A program made the translations under genes and the position numbers. The notes below the pieces were generated by a model. That model made no database searches. It had not been told where the DNA came from and saw nothing but the letters and a program-made list of their open reading frames with translations. A stretch of 64,000 nt of DNA from Mustela lutreola (taxonomy: Eukaryota > Chordata > Mammalia > Carnivora > Mustelidae): the NCBI RefSeq assembly GCF_030435805.1, contig NC_081293.1, positions 8,554,501-8,618,500 on the forward strand. Reading direction: 5' to 3'. Positions 12,485 to 23,705 of this stretch are shown in pieces (positions within the stretch are counted from its first letter, which is position 1; each line of letters starts with the position of its first letter).

Positions 12485-13295
12485 TAAGATTTTTATTATT
12501 AGGACTGGGTGGTATTGGTGTGAAGACAGACAAAAATAGACCAGTGAAACAGAATAGAGCATCCAGAAATAGGGTCACATAATACAATCACCTGATTTAC
12601 AAGGGTAGTAACAGAGTCTAGAGAAAGGCTGGTCTATGAAATGCATGTTGCTAGACAGTTGTCTCTCTCTTTGGAAAAAAGTATATTTCAACTCTTACCT
12701 CATAGTATACATACACAAAGCTCAATTCCAGATAAAGTATGAAAAGTAAAAAAAAAATAGTAAAGCTTTTAGGAGAAATTGCAGAACATCTTCAGGGAAG
12801 ATGTTGGCAAGGATACAACCCTAAATGTAAAGGAAAGAAATGGGTAAATTGGACTATGTTAACAACTTCCAGAGTGAGAGAAGCCGCTGAAAATATACGT
12901 ATCCAATAAAGAGCTCATATCCAGACTATTATAAAGAACTCCTACATAGTAACTAGAAAAAGACAGAAAACCTAATAAAAAAATGAGCAAAAGATATTTT
13001 GAACAGATATTTCATTGGGTATGAAAATAGCAGGTATCTCTGTGCCTAATTTACATAAAAAGTGTACAGTTTCATTAGTTATCAGGACTAGAAATGAAAA
13101 CCAATGTGATACCACCACGAGCTCCCTGGAATGGCTGAAATGAAAAAGGCAAAAAATACCTGCATGTTGAGGAGGATATGGAACAACAGAGTTCCTCTTC
13201 AGTGCTTGCGGGAGTGTAAACTGGCATAAGCACTTTGAAGAGCCATTTTGCATTGCCCAAAGCTGAATATATGCAAGCCCTATGACATAGCAGTT
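12485..13295 (+). mobile_element. Ancient L1 fragment
   Basis: Phrases such as ccagtgaaacagaatagagc, gagctcatatccagactatt and tgaaaaccaatgtgatacca belong to the ORF2 end and 3' end of old mammalian L1. Confidence 0.7.
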
Positions 13296-13650
13296 TCAGA
13301 AGTCAGGGTCGCAGAGTCCTTGCCAGGCTCTGGGGCACCAGTACTGGAAGGGTACACCCTGGGACACTGGTGGCCTTCTGGTTCCCCATGTGGGTGAGAC
13401 TTCATGGGTATGTTCACTTTGTGATGACTCGTTGAGCTTTATGTGCTCTTCTCTGTGTATGCTGTGCTTTGAGAAAAAGTTAAGCATATATGTTGACAAG
13501 TAACTATTCTTAGCTTAAATTCCATTTTACTGGCTTTTAAAGATAAGGATTTTTTAAGGTAGAAATTACTTATTTAATAGTTGGAGTTTAGGTGAAAAAA
13601 TGAGCAGAAGACATACTTAAGAAGATCTTACACATTTGCATAAAATTTTT

Positions 13651-13861
13651 TTTTAATTTTTTTTTAAGATTTTATTTATTTATCAGAGAGGGGGGGGGGA
13701 GAGAGAGGGAGCACAGGCAGACAGAATGGCAGGCAGAGGCAGAGGGAGAAGCAGGCTCCCTGCCGAGCAAGGAGCCCGACACGGGACTCGATCCCATGAT
13801 GCTGGGATCACGACCTGAGCTGAAGGCAGCTGCCCAACCAACTGAGCCACCCAGGCGTCCC
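13651..13861 (-). mobile_element. CAN SINE
   Basis: Target duplication tgcataaaattttt (13637) and tgcataaaaattttt (13862). Confidence 0.93.
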
Positions 13862-14147
13862 TGCATAAAAATTTTTATTGGGGATAAAGACCTTTGTCTC
13901 CTAGGTGTTAGATTTTCTTATCTTGTTCTTACTAGGAAACTTTTTGGTTATTTGATTTCTGAATTTGGGCCATAAACTTAGGTGAAGTCCACTTTAGTTT
14001 GTGGTCACAAAATCTCCTCAGAGATTTCCCTCTACATGAGGATCAGGTATTTCTGTGGTTTTTTTTGTTTTGTTTTGTTTTGTTTTTTGCAATAATCATA
14101 GGGGTGCATATAAAGTTTAGAATTTGTGTTTTTTTTTTAATTTTCTT

Positions 14148-14225
14148 TTTTAAATTTTTATTATATTCAGTTAGTCAGCATATAGCATAGCGTGTTTTTG
14201 ATGTAGTGTTCAGTGATTTATTTTT
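14148..14225 (-). mobile_element. L1 tail fragment
   Basis: Antisense copy of the carnivoran L1 3' end (agttagtcagcatatagcat then agtgttcagtgattta). Confidence 0.55.
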
Positions 14226-14310
14226 TGTTTTCTTTCTTAATTTTTCCCCTCATTCTCAGAGTGACTAAGATGATGCATGGTGGTAGAGATGGTGGTTCGG
14301 ATTTCCAAGG

Positions 14311-14533
14311 CAGAGGTCAGGAAACTGTGACCTATAGCCTTATCCTGGCTCAAGGCCTGCTTCTCTAAAGCTTTATTTTGGAACATAGCCATACTCAATT
14401 TGCTCACACGTGATTTGTGGCTGCATTTAGCTATAATGACAGAGTTGAGTAGTTGCAACTGAGACCTCATAATGGGCAAAACCTAATATACTACTGTCTG
14501 ACCTTTTTTACAGAAAAGGGTTGCCAGCCCCTG
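14311..14533. mobile_element. hAT-type MITE, same family as 15854
   Basis: Begins cagaggtcaggaaac and ends ttgccagcccctg, with gacagagttgagtagttgca in between. I see no clear 8-bp duplication. Confidence 0.7.
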
Positions 14534-14574
14534 TTTTAGTGCACCTATTTCTAGAGCATTCATGTGAACCCTAT

Positions 14575-14750
14575 GATTTGAGAGTCTTTGCTGTCTGAAA
14601 TGATAGTCACTAGCCATATGTAGCTATTTCCATTTAAATTAGTTAAAGAAAATAAAAAACTCACATCATTTGTATCAGCCACATTTGAAGTGCTTATTGC
14701 TGTGTGTGGCAAGCAGAACTCTATTGGACAACGGAGATATGTAACATGTC
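14575..14750. mobile_element. hAT-type MITE fragment
   Basis: Contains tagtcactagccatatgtag and caagcagaactctattggac, the ctgtccaatagaac type of hAT repeat. Confidence 0.6.
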
Positions 14751-15177
14751 TATCTAGAAAATTCTCTGGCCTTGATCGAGCTACCTTTTTTTTTTTTTTT
14801 TTTGTCTCCTTCATTGATAATCCCTGCTGCTGTGCCTCTTTCTTTCCTGTGAACTTATTTTCTCTTTTTTTCAGTCTTTGTAACTTTTTTCTATCCACTT
14901 AAGACTGAATTTGGTCCCAGTTTATTTAAATATTAAATTCAGCAAATTTTCACAATTTTCTCTATGTGTTCTCTAGTTCACCAAGAAAATAAGATATTTA
15001 ATGGCGGGTACTGTTTTCTGTGTTGTTTTGTATACCTTGCACATATTAATTTTTGTCACTGTTGTTTTGATACATACTGGATCTCCCTAAATAGTGTGAA
15101 ATTATTTCAGTTTTTTTCCCCTAGGCATAACAAATTGTAAACTTCGAAAGAAAAAAGAAGAAAAGGATAAAGCAAAG

Positions 15178-15310
15178 ATGGGTGAAAAGAAACCAGAGCC
15201 TTTGGACTTTGTGAAAGATTTCCAGGAATATCTGACTCAGCAGACTCATCATGTGAACATGATTTCTGGCTCAGTTAGTGGGGACAAAGAAGCAGAGGCT
15301 CTTCAGGGAG
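15178..15310 (+). CDS. IKZF5: IKZF5 coding exon 1
   Basis: The exon begins at 15125 with 53 bases of leader. Codons 1-44 plus one base lie here and end at G|GTAGAC (donor 15311), which is a weak donor at positions +5 and +6. No zinc finger lies in this exon. Reading into the intron would stay open to a stop near 15487. Confidence 0.95.
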
Positions 15311-18300
15311 GTAGACTCATCTTAATACTATTAAATAATTCATTTTTCATAAATATATTAATACTTGTATGTAGTTATCCATGTGGTGAAGACCACTATT
15401 CACTAATGTGTGTCATTCCAGTTTCACTTAGACATAGGGCAATTTGTTTTCCTTTTAAAACGTGTCAGATTTTTGTTGAGGGAGAATGAAACTTCCCCCG
15501 GGCCTAACACGGTCTAGAGAGGCATTATAGTCTTGTCGGAAGGTTAGGAATTCTAAATACCTGCCCCATCTTCTAAGTTCTGTGAGCTAACAGTAGACAC
15601 AAGGAACCCAAAGGGGGTGCAGCATTAGCTTCCCTACACAAAGGATTTGGCCAGTGGGAAATCTGTATTTGATCAGAGACACAATAGGGGTTTCTTTTTC
15701 TTCTCTCTTTAAATGAAGAAAGGGCTTACCAAGTTTACTTCTCTAGACAGAGAACCCGCACAGAGAAGGCGGCGACGCACTTGAGCCTGCTCCAGATAGA
15801 CTTTAGTCTGGCTTGCTTACCACACGGTCTGGAATCTGTTCCTGAACGTAGCTCAGGGGTCAACAACTACAGCCCGTGGGCCCCATCTGGACTGCGAATT
15901 GTTTCTGTATGACCTGAGGACTAAGAGTGATTTCTACATTTTAAAATGGTTGGGGAAAAAAAAAAATCAAAAGAATACTATAATATATGCAAATAGTATG
16001 AAATTCAGACTTCAGCATCCCTCAAGTTTTATTGAAACAGAACCACACTTGCTTGTTTGCATATTCTCTAGAGCTGTTTTTGTGCTAGAACAGCAGAGCT
16101 GAGTAGATCTCGTAGAGAACAGATGCCCCCACAAAGCGTAAGGTATTTAGTATCTTATCCTCATGGGAAGAGTTTGCTGCCCCCTGACGTAGATAGTCTG
16201 TGGCCTTGTTGTCCAGGGACTAGCAGCAGAGACTAGGCATTACCTGGGAGCTCGTTAGAAGTATAAATTGTCAGACCCCACTGCAGATCGCCTAATCAGA
16301 ATCTGTTTTAGTAAGCTCCCCACATGATTAATACACACATTGAATTTCGAGAGGCACTGGGTTGGGAGAGAAATCGAAGATGGGGACGCTGAGCCTTGTT
16401 CCTCCAGTGCAGTGGCCCCCTTGGATATTGGATTTGCACCAACCAGCAAAATCACTGCTCTTCTCTTAGTGAGGGGCGGGGGCAGGCAGTGGAAGAGGGG
16501 GCTTGACTTGTTCATACCGGTACTGCTGTTTCCTGTGGATGGAGTAGAATAGTTTCCCCCAAGAAGTTGTAGGAATAAAAATGTCCCTCCCGACACTCTA
16601 GTGTACAGGTTCCTGGGCCAGGATTCAACAGACCAGGGTTGTAGTCCCCACTGCATGCTGGATTTCCTGATACGAGCACTTTGCCCCTTCAGTTTCTTTA
16701 TAGATACAAAAAAGTAGTTGGGTTAAATTAAAAGTAAAGGACTAGATGAATATCTTGTAGCTTTCAAATTCTTACAGTTCTAACATTCAAGGCTATCAGA
16801 TACAGTATCTTCCTTTATGTGCCTCGTTAAAATTTTAAGATCCTAAATGCATCCCAGTATCTAGAACAAATGAAACAGGGCAAAACTCAAGATTAATTGC
16901 TTTAGACAACAGTAAACTGAGTTAGGATTTGGGGAAATTATCGTGACTGCCAATTCTAATCCTTGTAGAACGGGCTAGAGTCTTAAACATGTATAGCTTT
17001 GCCATTACTGTTTACTCCCCTGGGTTCTCCAGACCTGTCACATAAGGATAATACCCTATTCTCTTCTTTAAAAGCATGCTGAAGACTGATAAAATTTATG
17101 TGTAAGTAATTTGAGTTCCCCCTATAAAAGGTTCTGAACAGAATATACTACTACTTTTGTATGAAATTGACCTCTGTTTGGAAAGTCTGTATTTTCTGAG
17201 TTTGGCTTTTGTGCTAAATAAACTATCAATTTATGAAAGATTTTCTACCACTCAAGACTAAAATGCTAAATTGAGTTGATTCTGAGATGCATAATTTCTT
17301 TTGCTACACTTTGTTTATAGCTGGAACAGATGGTGATCAAAATGGACTTGATCACCCATCTGTTGAAGTTTCCCTGGATGAAAACTCAGGAATGTTAGTA
17401 GACGGGTTTGAAAGGACCTTTGATGGAAAGCTCAAGTGTCGGTACTGCAACTATGCCAGCAAAGGAACAGCCCGGCTTATCGAACATATTAGAATCCATA
17501 CAGGTAACGGCAAAATGTCTGGAGAAAGCATTTCTTTGGGAGCAGGAGAGGGGCCAAGGGAGGCAAGTTGGTATGGCATATAAGTAGTTCTGATAGTTTA
17601 AAATTGAAGATTGATTTAGGGTATGAATAAATGAGGAAGTTACTCCATTTTTTCCAAACAATGGCATAACAACATAGAAACGGGAAGTAAGGCCCCATCT
17701 AGAGCTTCCCCTTCCTTAGCAGTCTTTCTTCTCCATTCACATTATCTCTCAGCATCTGTCTGCTTCTTAGGCTGGGCAGGTTATGGCTGAAGATAGTGTG
17801 AAGTGATAAAATGTTTTTACTTTTATGCTTACTAAGTATGTTTCAGTTGCTGACCAGGGACAAGGCTTTGACACAGTTGCAGACTGCACTGCTAATCCTC
17901 AGGGCTCCTTTGCCCTCCCTCCTTCTGAGAAGCCCTCCTTACTGCCCTCCCCTGGCGCAAGACCTGGGCCCATGTCTCACCCTTGTGCCACATGGGGTCT
18001 CAGGCTGCGTCTGGGGACAGGGCTCGTGTCAGGGCCATGTTTGTGCCCACAGAGCCTAACAGAGCATAGTAAGGAGTCAGTACTTACTTGTTCCATTAAT
18101 GACCAAATCTCCTATTCCAGATATTTATTTTATATATTTGCACCATTTTCAGCTAACAGCACTGACCCACAGTTGTCCCTTTTGGCAACTGAAGAGGAGG
18201 GGAGGAAGATAGAGGTGAAGCACTGCCATTTTGAAGGGACACTTAGCATAATTCATACTTGGACTGGGAAGCTTATTTCCATTTTGAGCTTTCTGTTTAA

Positions 18301-19612
18301 TAGAAGGACTTTTTAGAAAATGTTTTTTGTATTTTTTCCGGAGGAAGGGGTATTGGTGTGTGGATATGTATGAAGAAGTGTTCATGTATAGATGTGTCCA
18401 TAAACATGTAACTGACATGTACTTTGATAAAGTCATTATTACGGAGGGAATATTACTGTCAGTTTTGCTCTCCTTTCCCCAGATGCCAGTTGAAACCATA
18501 ACAATTTTTACACTGTATTGACTAATAGAACATATCTATAGATCGCAAGTTGTTGCTGATAAGTTAAGCTTTAAGTTGACAGATTTCTTCTAACCAATGG
18601 GCAGCACACAAAGCTTTCCATAAATGAGCTACTCTTGCAGTTTCTCCCCCATTTTTCTTTTTAAACAGGTGAGAAACCTCATAGATGTCACTTATGTCCG
18701 TTCGCATCTGCTTACGAGCGTCATCTGGAAGCCCATATGCGTTCCCATACAGGAGAAAAACCATACAAATGTGAACTATGTTCCTTCCGCTGCAGTGATC
18801 GAAGTAACCTGTCCCATCACCGAAGGCGCAAGCATAAAATGGTACCAATTAAAGGTACTAGGTCTTCCTTAAGCAGCAAGAAAATGTGGGGAGTTTTACA
18901 GAAGAAAACAAGCAATCTGGGCTATAGCAGAAGAGCATTAATCAACTTAAGTCCACCTTCCATGGTGGTTCAGAAGCCAGACTACCTTAACGATTTTACC
19001 CATGAAATCCCAAATATCCAGACTGACTCCTATGAAAGTATGGCAAAAACAACATCAGCTGGTGGCCTACCAAGGGACCCCCAAGAACTCATGGTTGACA
19101 ACCCTTTAAATCAGCTCTCAACTCTGGCAGGACAGTTGTCTAGTTTGCCACCAGAAAACCAAAACCCTGCGTCTCCTGACGTAGTTCCCTGCCCCGATGA
19201 GAAGCCTTTCCTGATGCAGCAGCCCTCTGCCCAAGCAGTGGTTGCCGCCGTGTCAGCAAGTATCCCACAGAGCTCCTCTCCCACAAGCCCTGAACCTCGG
19301 CCGTCACATAGTCAGAGGAACTACAGTCCAGTGGCGGGTCCGAGCAGTGAACCAAGTGCCCACACGAGTACCCCCAGCATAGGAAACAGCCAGCCGAGCA
19401 CTCCAGCTCCGACCCTGCCGGTCCAGGACCCGCAGCTTCTGCACCACTGCCAGCACTGTGATATGTACTTTGCCGACAATATCCTTTACACTATTCATAT
19501 GGGATGTCATGGGTATGAAAATCCTTTTCAGTGTAACATATGTGGTTGCAAATGTAAAAACAAGTATGATTTTGCCTGTCATTTTGCAAGGGGACAGCAT
19601 AACCAACACTGA
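15178..19612 (+). CDS. IKZF5: IKZF5 (Pegasus), Ikaros-family zinc-finger transcription factor, complete
   Basis: This is a DNA-binding transcriptional repressor of the Ikaros family that acts in the nucleus; human variants cause thrombocytopenia. The coding exons are 15178-15310, 17321-17503 and 18669-19612, 1,260 bases including the TGA and giving 419 residues, the human length. Three N-terminal C2H2 fingers (about residues 84-104, 112-132 and 140-161) bind DNA, fewer than the four of Ikaros itself. The middle, residues 165-360, is rich in Ser and Pro. Two C-terminal fingers (C366-H386 and C394-H416) mediate dimerisation within the family. The ATG at 15178 is the first Met of the known protein (MGEKKPEPLDFVKDF). 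All splice junctions keep frame and use GT-AG. The gene diverges from ACADSB and converges on PSTK. No defects were seen. Confidence 0.98.
15854..16186. mobile_element. hAT-type non-autonomous DNA transposon, complete ends
   Basis: Ends caggggtcaacaac and tttgctgccccctg are inverted repeats. The 8-bp duplication acgtagct (15846-15853) / acgtagat (16187-16194) flanks it. The interior has the familiar gcccgtgggcc and gcagagctgagtag motifs of an hAT-Charlie MITE. Confidence 0.8.
16195..16371. mobile_element. MER5-type hAT fragment
   Basis: Contains cattacctgggagctcgtta and cctaatcagaatctgtttta, typical MER5A sequence, directly after the hAT element at 15854. Confidence 0.65.
17321..17503 (+). 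CDS. IKZF5: IKZF5 coding exon 2 (finger 1)
   Basis: The acceptor is tttgtttatag at 17320 and the donor ACAG|GTAACG at 17504. It encodes residues 45-105 with the first C2H2 finger (CRYC...HIRIH). The exon splits the TGEKPH linker between fingers 1 and 2, as is usual in this family. Confidence 0.97.
18669..19612 (+). CDS. IKZF5: IKZF5 last coding exon (fingers 2-5)
   Basis: The acceptor is ttttaaacag at 18668. This single exon holds fingers 2 and 3, the Ser/Pro-rich middle, both C-terminal dimerisation fingers and the stop TGA at 19610-19612. It is nearly identical to the human protein along its length. Confidence 0.98.
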
Positions 19613-21041
19613 TTGAAACTAATCACATTATGCTTTACTTGGTTTTACCATTTTGTGTTTTATAGTTTTGTTTGTTGGTTTTTTTTTTTCGGCGGGGGGT
19701 CGTTCTAATAAGGTGTCTGCTAATTTAAAGTCTATATATTTATAGAAAAGTTTGACAGTGGAAACAAATTTTTTTTTTTCTATAAATACCTGGTCAGGCT
19801 CATTTATGTATTAGAGCAGTGAGACACACCGGAGTCTGTTTTCTTCTTCTCACTTAGACGGTTGAGAACTGGAGTGCAGTCGTAACCCTAACAGGTATCA
19901 TTTAAATTCCCCATGCTTGCGGTCTGTAAACACTTCTGAGCTTACTGATACTTGGTATTCAACATACACATCAAAGCTAGATATTATTTCCGCCATATTT
20001 CAACATGGTAGAATTACCGTCTCTTAACAAAGTCTGTTATGAACAGTTGATTGCAGTGTTTGGTAGAGGAATTGCCCTTAACCTCGTTCTCTGTCAATGT
20101 GCTGTTTTGTTCACATTGCGGAATGTTCGCAGTACATTCCTTTCACCTGATGATCACAGAGCTAGTCAGGGTAGCAGATCCTTTTTTTTTTTTCTCCTTA
20201 AGGGGAAATGCAAAACAGGTCATTCTTTTTAAATTCAAGTTAGAAAAATATGAGGTAAAAGTTCTGAAAAGAAATGAAACCTAAATGGAATGGGTTTAAT
20301 ACTTAAAATACCTGTTTATGCAATTTCTAATTTAAATATGTGTCAAGTTTTCCATTGGATTCTTTTTATTCTGATTTATTGTAAAAACCACATGAGAATG
20401 CTAGAAACATCAGAGGATTATCTTTAAAGATGCCTTTTTGTTTTTTCCTTTTAATTTGAACCTTTCAATTCTTCACTCTGACGTCATTAGTGTCGGGTGA
20501 GTTTCATAAGTACACTGAGAATCTCTTATTCCTCCTATTCCTTTGATGACCAAAGAGGTACAGTGGGAGTCATCCATCTTATTCCTTGGAAATGCGGTCC
20601 TTCAAAAGAAAAAAAATCTCTGAAGTTTCCGTTTCCTGCCTTCTGTCCATTTACTGCCTATAATTTCCAAGAAGAGGTGGTGTAGAAACACATGGGCAAA
20701 TAGGATGGCGAAGTAATACTTAAAAAGATGAAAACGTGTCCAAAACAAATCCTGGTTTTCCCTTCAGAATTGGCCATTTAAAATATTTGCTGTGACTTGA
20801 GCTTGTAATGCTAATCTGCAGTTCTGCCCGTTTTTCATGGACAGTGACAAAACTATATGGAGACTGAGTTGTCACCTTAGTAGGAAAGGGTACAAAAGGG
20901 GAAAATAGATATAAAATGCATTTAAATGTGATATTTGTTTACAAAAATAAGACTTGCTAAATCTAGAATAATTTTGAATAGGAGGCTATTGTTTTTATAT
21001 TGTGTAATAACTAGCTTACTCTGAAGAGAGCTTGGTCAAAC

Positions 21042-21047
21042 AATAAA
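21042..21047 (+). terminator. Candidate IKZF5 poly(A) signal (proximal)
   Basis: AATAAA lies about 1.4 kb after the IKZF5 stop and is followed by T- and GT-rich sequence (tattgttact, aactgtggtttccgtg). It could produce a shorter transcript. Confidence 0.45.
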
Positions 21048-22804
21048 ATATATTGTTACTAACTGTGGTTTCCGTGTACTTTGCAAAAGTTTCATTTTTA
21101 ATTTGGTTCAAATCTTGAAAGTGTTGCTAATTGGCTTCTTAAAGAGAATATCCCAACTATGAAGCATTTATTAAGCAAACAGGACCTCCACTCTTCTATA
21201 GTAAAGAAAAAGGGAAGTGTTGATGGTAGGCGTCCACCAGAACCCCCACGGGCCAAGTTAATGGATCTTCTGCCCTCCCTTCCGAATGCTAGAAAGCCAT
21301 TAAAATGAGTTCTCATGGTTTAATATCCAGTCGAAACTAACCTCAACAGCATTGTTCAAAGAGCAGTGAGGAGTCTGTCCAAACTCTCCTCTGCCTGAGG
21401 CTTCTAAATCTACAGTTGAGTTTCTCGTTGCTTAAATCACTCATTGCTTAGATCAGCTTGAATGCAACCATTTCCAAATGTGGAACTTGGCTCTAGTATT
21501 TATTTATTGCCAGAAAGAAACAGGTTGCTGTCATTTGGAAGATTTTGTAATTATTTTCTTCCTTCTCACTTTTATTTTTCACATAAAAGCAATACCCCAA
21601 GATAGAAAAATGAAGGCTTTCATTAAAAGAGAAAGAACCCTCTTGTTAAAACCAGTTTATTAAATTTATATTCTGGGCCAAATAGTGACAAACACTTCTT
21701 TTCTGGCAACTAAAGATAGATGTTTTGAAGGTACATTTTAATTTAAACAGAAAATATCTTTTTTTCATAATTATAAACTAGAATGTATAATTCTAATTTT
21801 CTTATGACTTAAAAAGAGCACAGTTGGTATTCCAAAGGTGTCAATGCTTGAGAGCTACCATAAATTCTAAATGCACTAAAGTTTTTGAATCAAATCTACC
21901 TTATAAACTTTTTTAGTATTGTATTTTTAAAAAGATTTAGGATTTTTATTTAAATTTTCTGTGAGTTAAAATTTTATACATGGAAAGATGATACTATCTT
22001 CCATTAAGTGTTGAATACATTTCTCCCATTTTATTTTTAATCAGATATTTTATAGAAATGAGCTGCTAGGAAAAGCTGAACGTGAACTATTTATAGTACT
22101 TTGCTGTTAACAGGCAATGTTCTGAAACTAAATGTATTTTTGTTCAGTGAACATAAGTTTAGATTTTTAAAGTTGGTAGATAATTTATCTCCACTAATAT
22201 TTTTTTAAGAAACTGTGAAGAGATTAACAGGGAATAATTTCATTTCAGATTTTACTAATATAGTATGTAGCTACAACTTCTTGAAATTCAAGTAAAGGCT
22301 AGACTTTTGCTTTGAATATTTTCCAGTGCTATTTCATTTTAGAAATAAGTGTTTGCCATTCATCTGCAGAATCGTTTGACAAAGGGAATATTACTTTAAA
22401 AATGTTGAGATATCACCTCATTTTAAGTTCTACAAAAATATTTATCAAGTGGATGTATTATTTAAAAAAAAATCCCTGCTAAGGACTTTTTCCTTAAGTA
22501 GTCTTAGAGGGTATATGATTTCTAGACCTTGTTTTTGTTAATATGTACTTTGATGTAAAGAACATATTTTGTATGCAAAACATAAAACTTGACTTTGGTT
22601 GCAAAACACTATATTGTTTAGGGATTCCAGAGAGCGGTTCAGTGCTGAAATAACTATCCAGTCTGTAGTTCCTATTGTGAATGAAGCTTTGCTTTTGTAA
22701 TACATGAATAAAAAAAAAAATAACACTTTTCTATTGATCTCGATTTTTCTTCTTTGAAAACTAGGATCCAATTTTTTTAGTAATTTTCCAGTATGTAAAC
22801 TGTT

Positions 22805-22810
22805 AATAAA
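22805..22810 (+). terminator. Candidate IKZF5 poly(A) signal (distal)
   Basis: AATAAA just before a genomic A-run and a GAAA microsatellite. This is the last good signal before the convergent PSTK gene. A further run with gaataaaa lies near 22706. Confidence 0.4.
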
Positions 22811-22816
22811 TTTAAC

Positions 22817-22852
22817 AAAAAAAAAAAAAAAAAAGAAAGAAAGAAAGAAAAA
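22817..22852. repeat. A-run and (GAAA)n microsatellite
   Basis: A run of about 18 A followed by four GAAA units, in the gap between IKZF5 and PSTK. Confidence 0.9.
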
Positions 22853-23290
22853 GGTTTTATGGCTGCATTGGTTTGAATCTGTAGAATGCCTTACCCATGA
22901 GATCGGTCACATGAATTAAAGACAAAAACAGCTCCATGTACCCACCTCTCGTCTCCTTCCTAGTCTCTCTGCTTTCCTGAGGATCCATTCAGCAAGACCC
23001 CTGTCCCCACCAGCCCCACCCTGAGGTTTCTGGCACAGAACAGAGGAAGCCTGCCTGCGTCTGATGCCTAATTACCCATGTCACGTCTGACAAGTGACTG
23101 ACTGAAGTTATTTCTGTTATGACAAATGGGTGTTTAGAATAGACTGTTGCTTTTTTTTTTTTTTTTTTTTTTTTTAAAGTAAGTCTTTGGCATTTCCCAT
23201 CACTGGGCGAGAAAACATCCAGGAACACAAAATTGTTTTAGTTTGTAAAATCTTAACCAAAATCAGACATTTGATTGGAAGTGCAGAAGA

Positions 23291-23491
23291 TTTTTTTTTT
23301 TTTAAAGATTTTATTTATTTATTTGACAGAGAGAGATCACAAGTAGGCAGAGAGGCAGGCAGAGAGAGAGAGGAAGGGAAGCAGGCTCCCTGCTGAGCAG
23401 AGAGCCTGATGCGGGACTCGATCCCAGCACCCTGAGATCATGACCTGAGCCGAAGGCAGCGGCTTAACCCACTAAGCCACCCAGGCGCCCA
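23291..23491 (-). mobile_element. CAN SINE directly after the PSTK stop codon
   Basis: Full-length copy in PSTK sense orientation. The imperfect target duplication gaagtgcagaagattt (23278) / gaagttcagaaattt (23493) reaches the stop codon. It brings three AATAAA hexamers. Confidence 0.95.
23310..23323 (-). terminator. Candidate PSTK poly(A) signals inside a SINE
   Basis: On the PSTK strand the SINE tail carries three overlapping AATAAA hexamers about 190 bases after the stop codon. They are well placed to end the PSTK transcript. Confidence 0.45.
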
Positions 23492-23505
23492 GAAGTTCAG
23501 AAATT

Positions 23506-23705
23506 TTAATGTGGCTTTGAAAAATATTTCTGGACAATGTTGTCTTTCTCATAGTGAAAAAAAGAAATAACATCTGATATGTGGATGGTTTCCTGAGAGC
23601 ACAGGTATTTTTTGTTTCCTTGTCTTAGGTCCTCCAAAAACTCTGCTTTGAGCCTGTTGAGTTCCTCTGCTAGGAGCTTCAAGTTGAAAGGAAGCACTTG
23701 TTCAT
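23506..23705 (-). CDS. PSTK: PSTK exon 6 (C-terminus)
   Basis: The acceptor is TTTTCATTTTAG|ATGAACAAG. It encodes residues from DEQVLPFNLKLLAEELNRL to FSKPH and a TAA at 23508-23506. The coding region ends only about 15 bases before a SINE in the same orientation. Confidence 0.97.

Larger units (their letters stand above)
6134..15124 (+). other. IKZF5: IKZF5 intron 1
   Basis: A roughly 9 kb intron between the inferred leader exon and the first coding exon, ending in a pyrimidine-rich acceptor (tttttcccctag) at 15124. From 6134 to about 10490 it is AT-rich unique sequence with no repeat I can name. From 10490 to 15000 it holds four CAN SINEs, an old L1 fragment, an L1 tail and hAT elements. 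No coding exon is apparent. Confidence 0.65.
6020..15130 (+). other. Upstream ORF in the IKZF5 leader (spliced, 39 codons)
   Basis: An ATG at 6020 with A at -3 and G at +4 opens a frame that runs 38 codons to the exon end at 6133. It continues for one codon and a TAA (15128-15130) after the proposed splice to 15125. The peptide is alanine-rich, with two runs of six alanines. The frame ends about 47 bases before the true IKZF5 start, so it cannot be an N-terminal extension. Whether it is translated depends on the transcription start lying upstream of 6020. Confidence 0.45.
19613..22810 (+). other. IKZF5: IKZF5 3' UTR (probable)
   Basis: About 3.2 kb of AT-rich sequence after the stop contains no SINE, L1 or LTR copy I can see, unlike the regions on either side. 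That suggests a long constrained 3' UTR. The end is inferred from candidate poly(A) signals at 21042 and 22805. Confidence 0.6.

Noticed and set aside
6020-15178. Possible N-terminal extension of IKZF5 from the exon 1 ATG
   Set aside because: The spliced frame meets a stop at 15128-15130 and is out of register with the IKZF5 ATG.
23150-23176. Long T-run that might mark a processed pseudogene in antisense
   Set aside because: No gene-like sequence or target duplication accompanies it.
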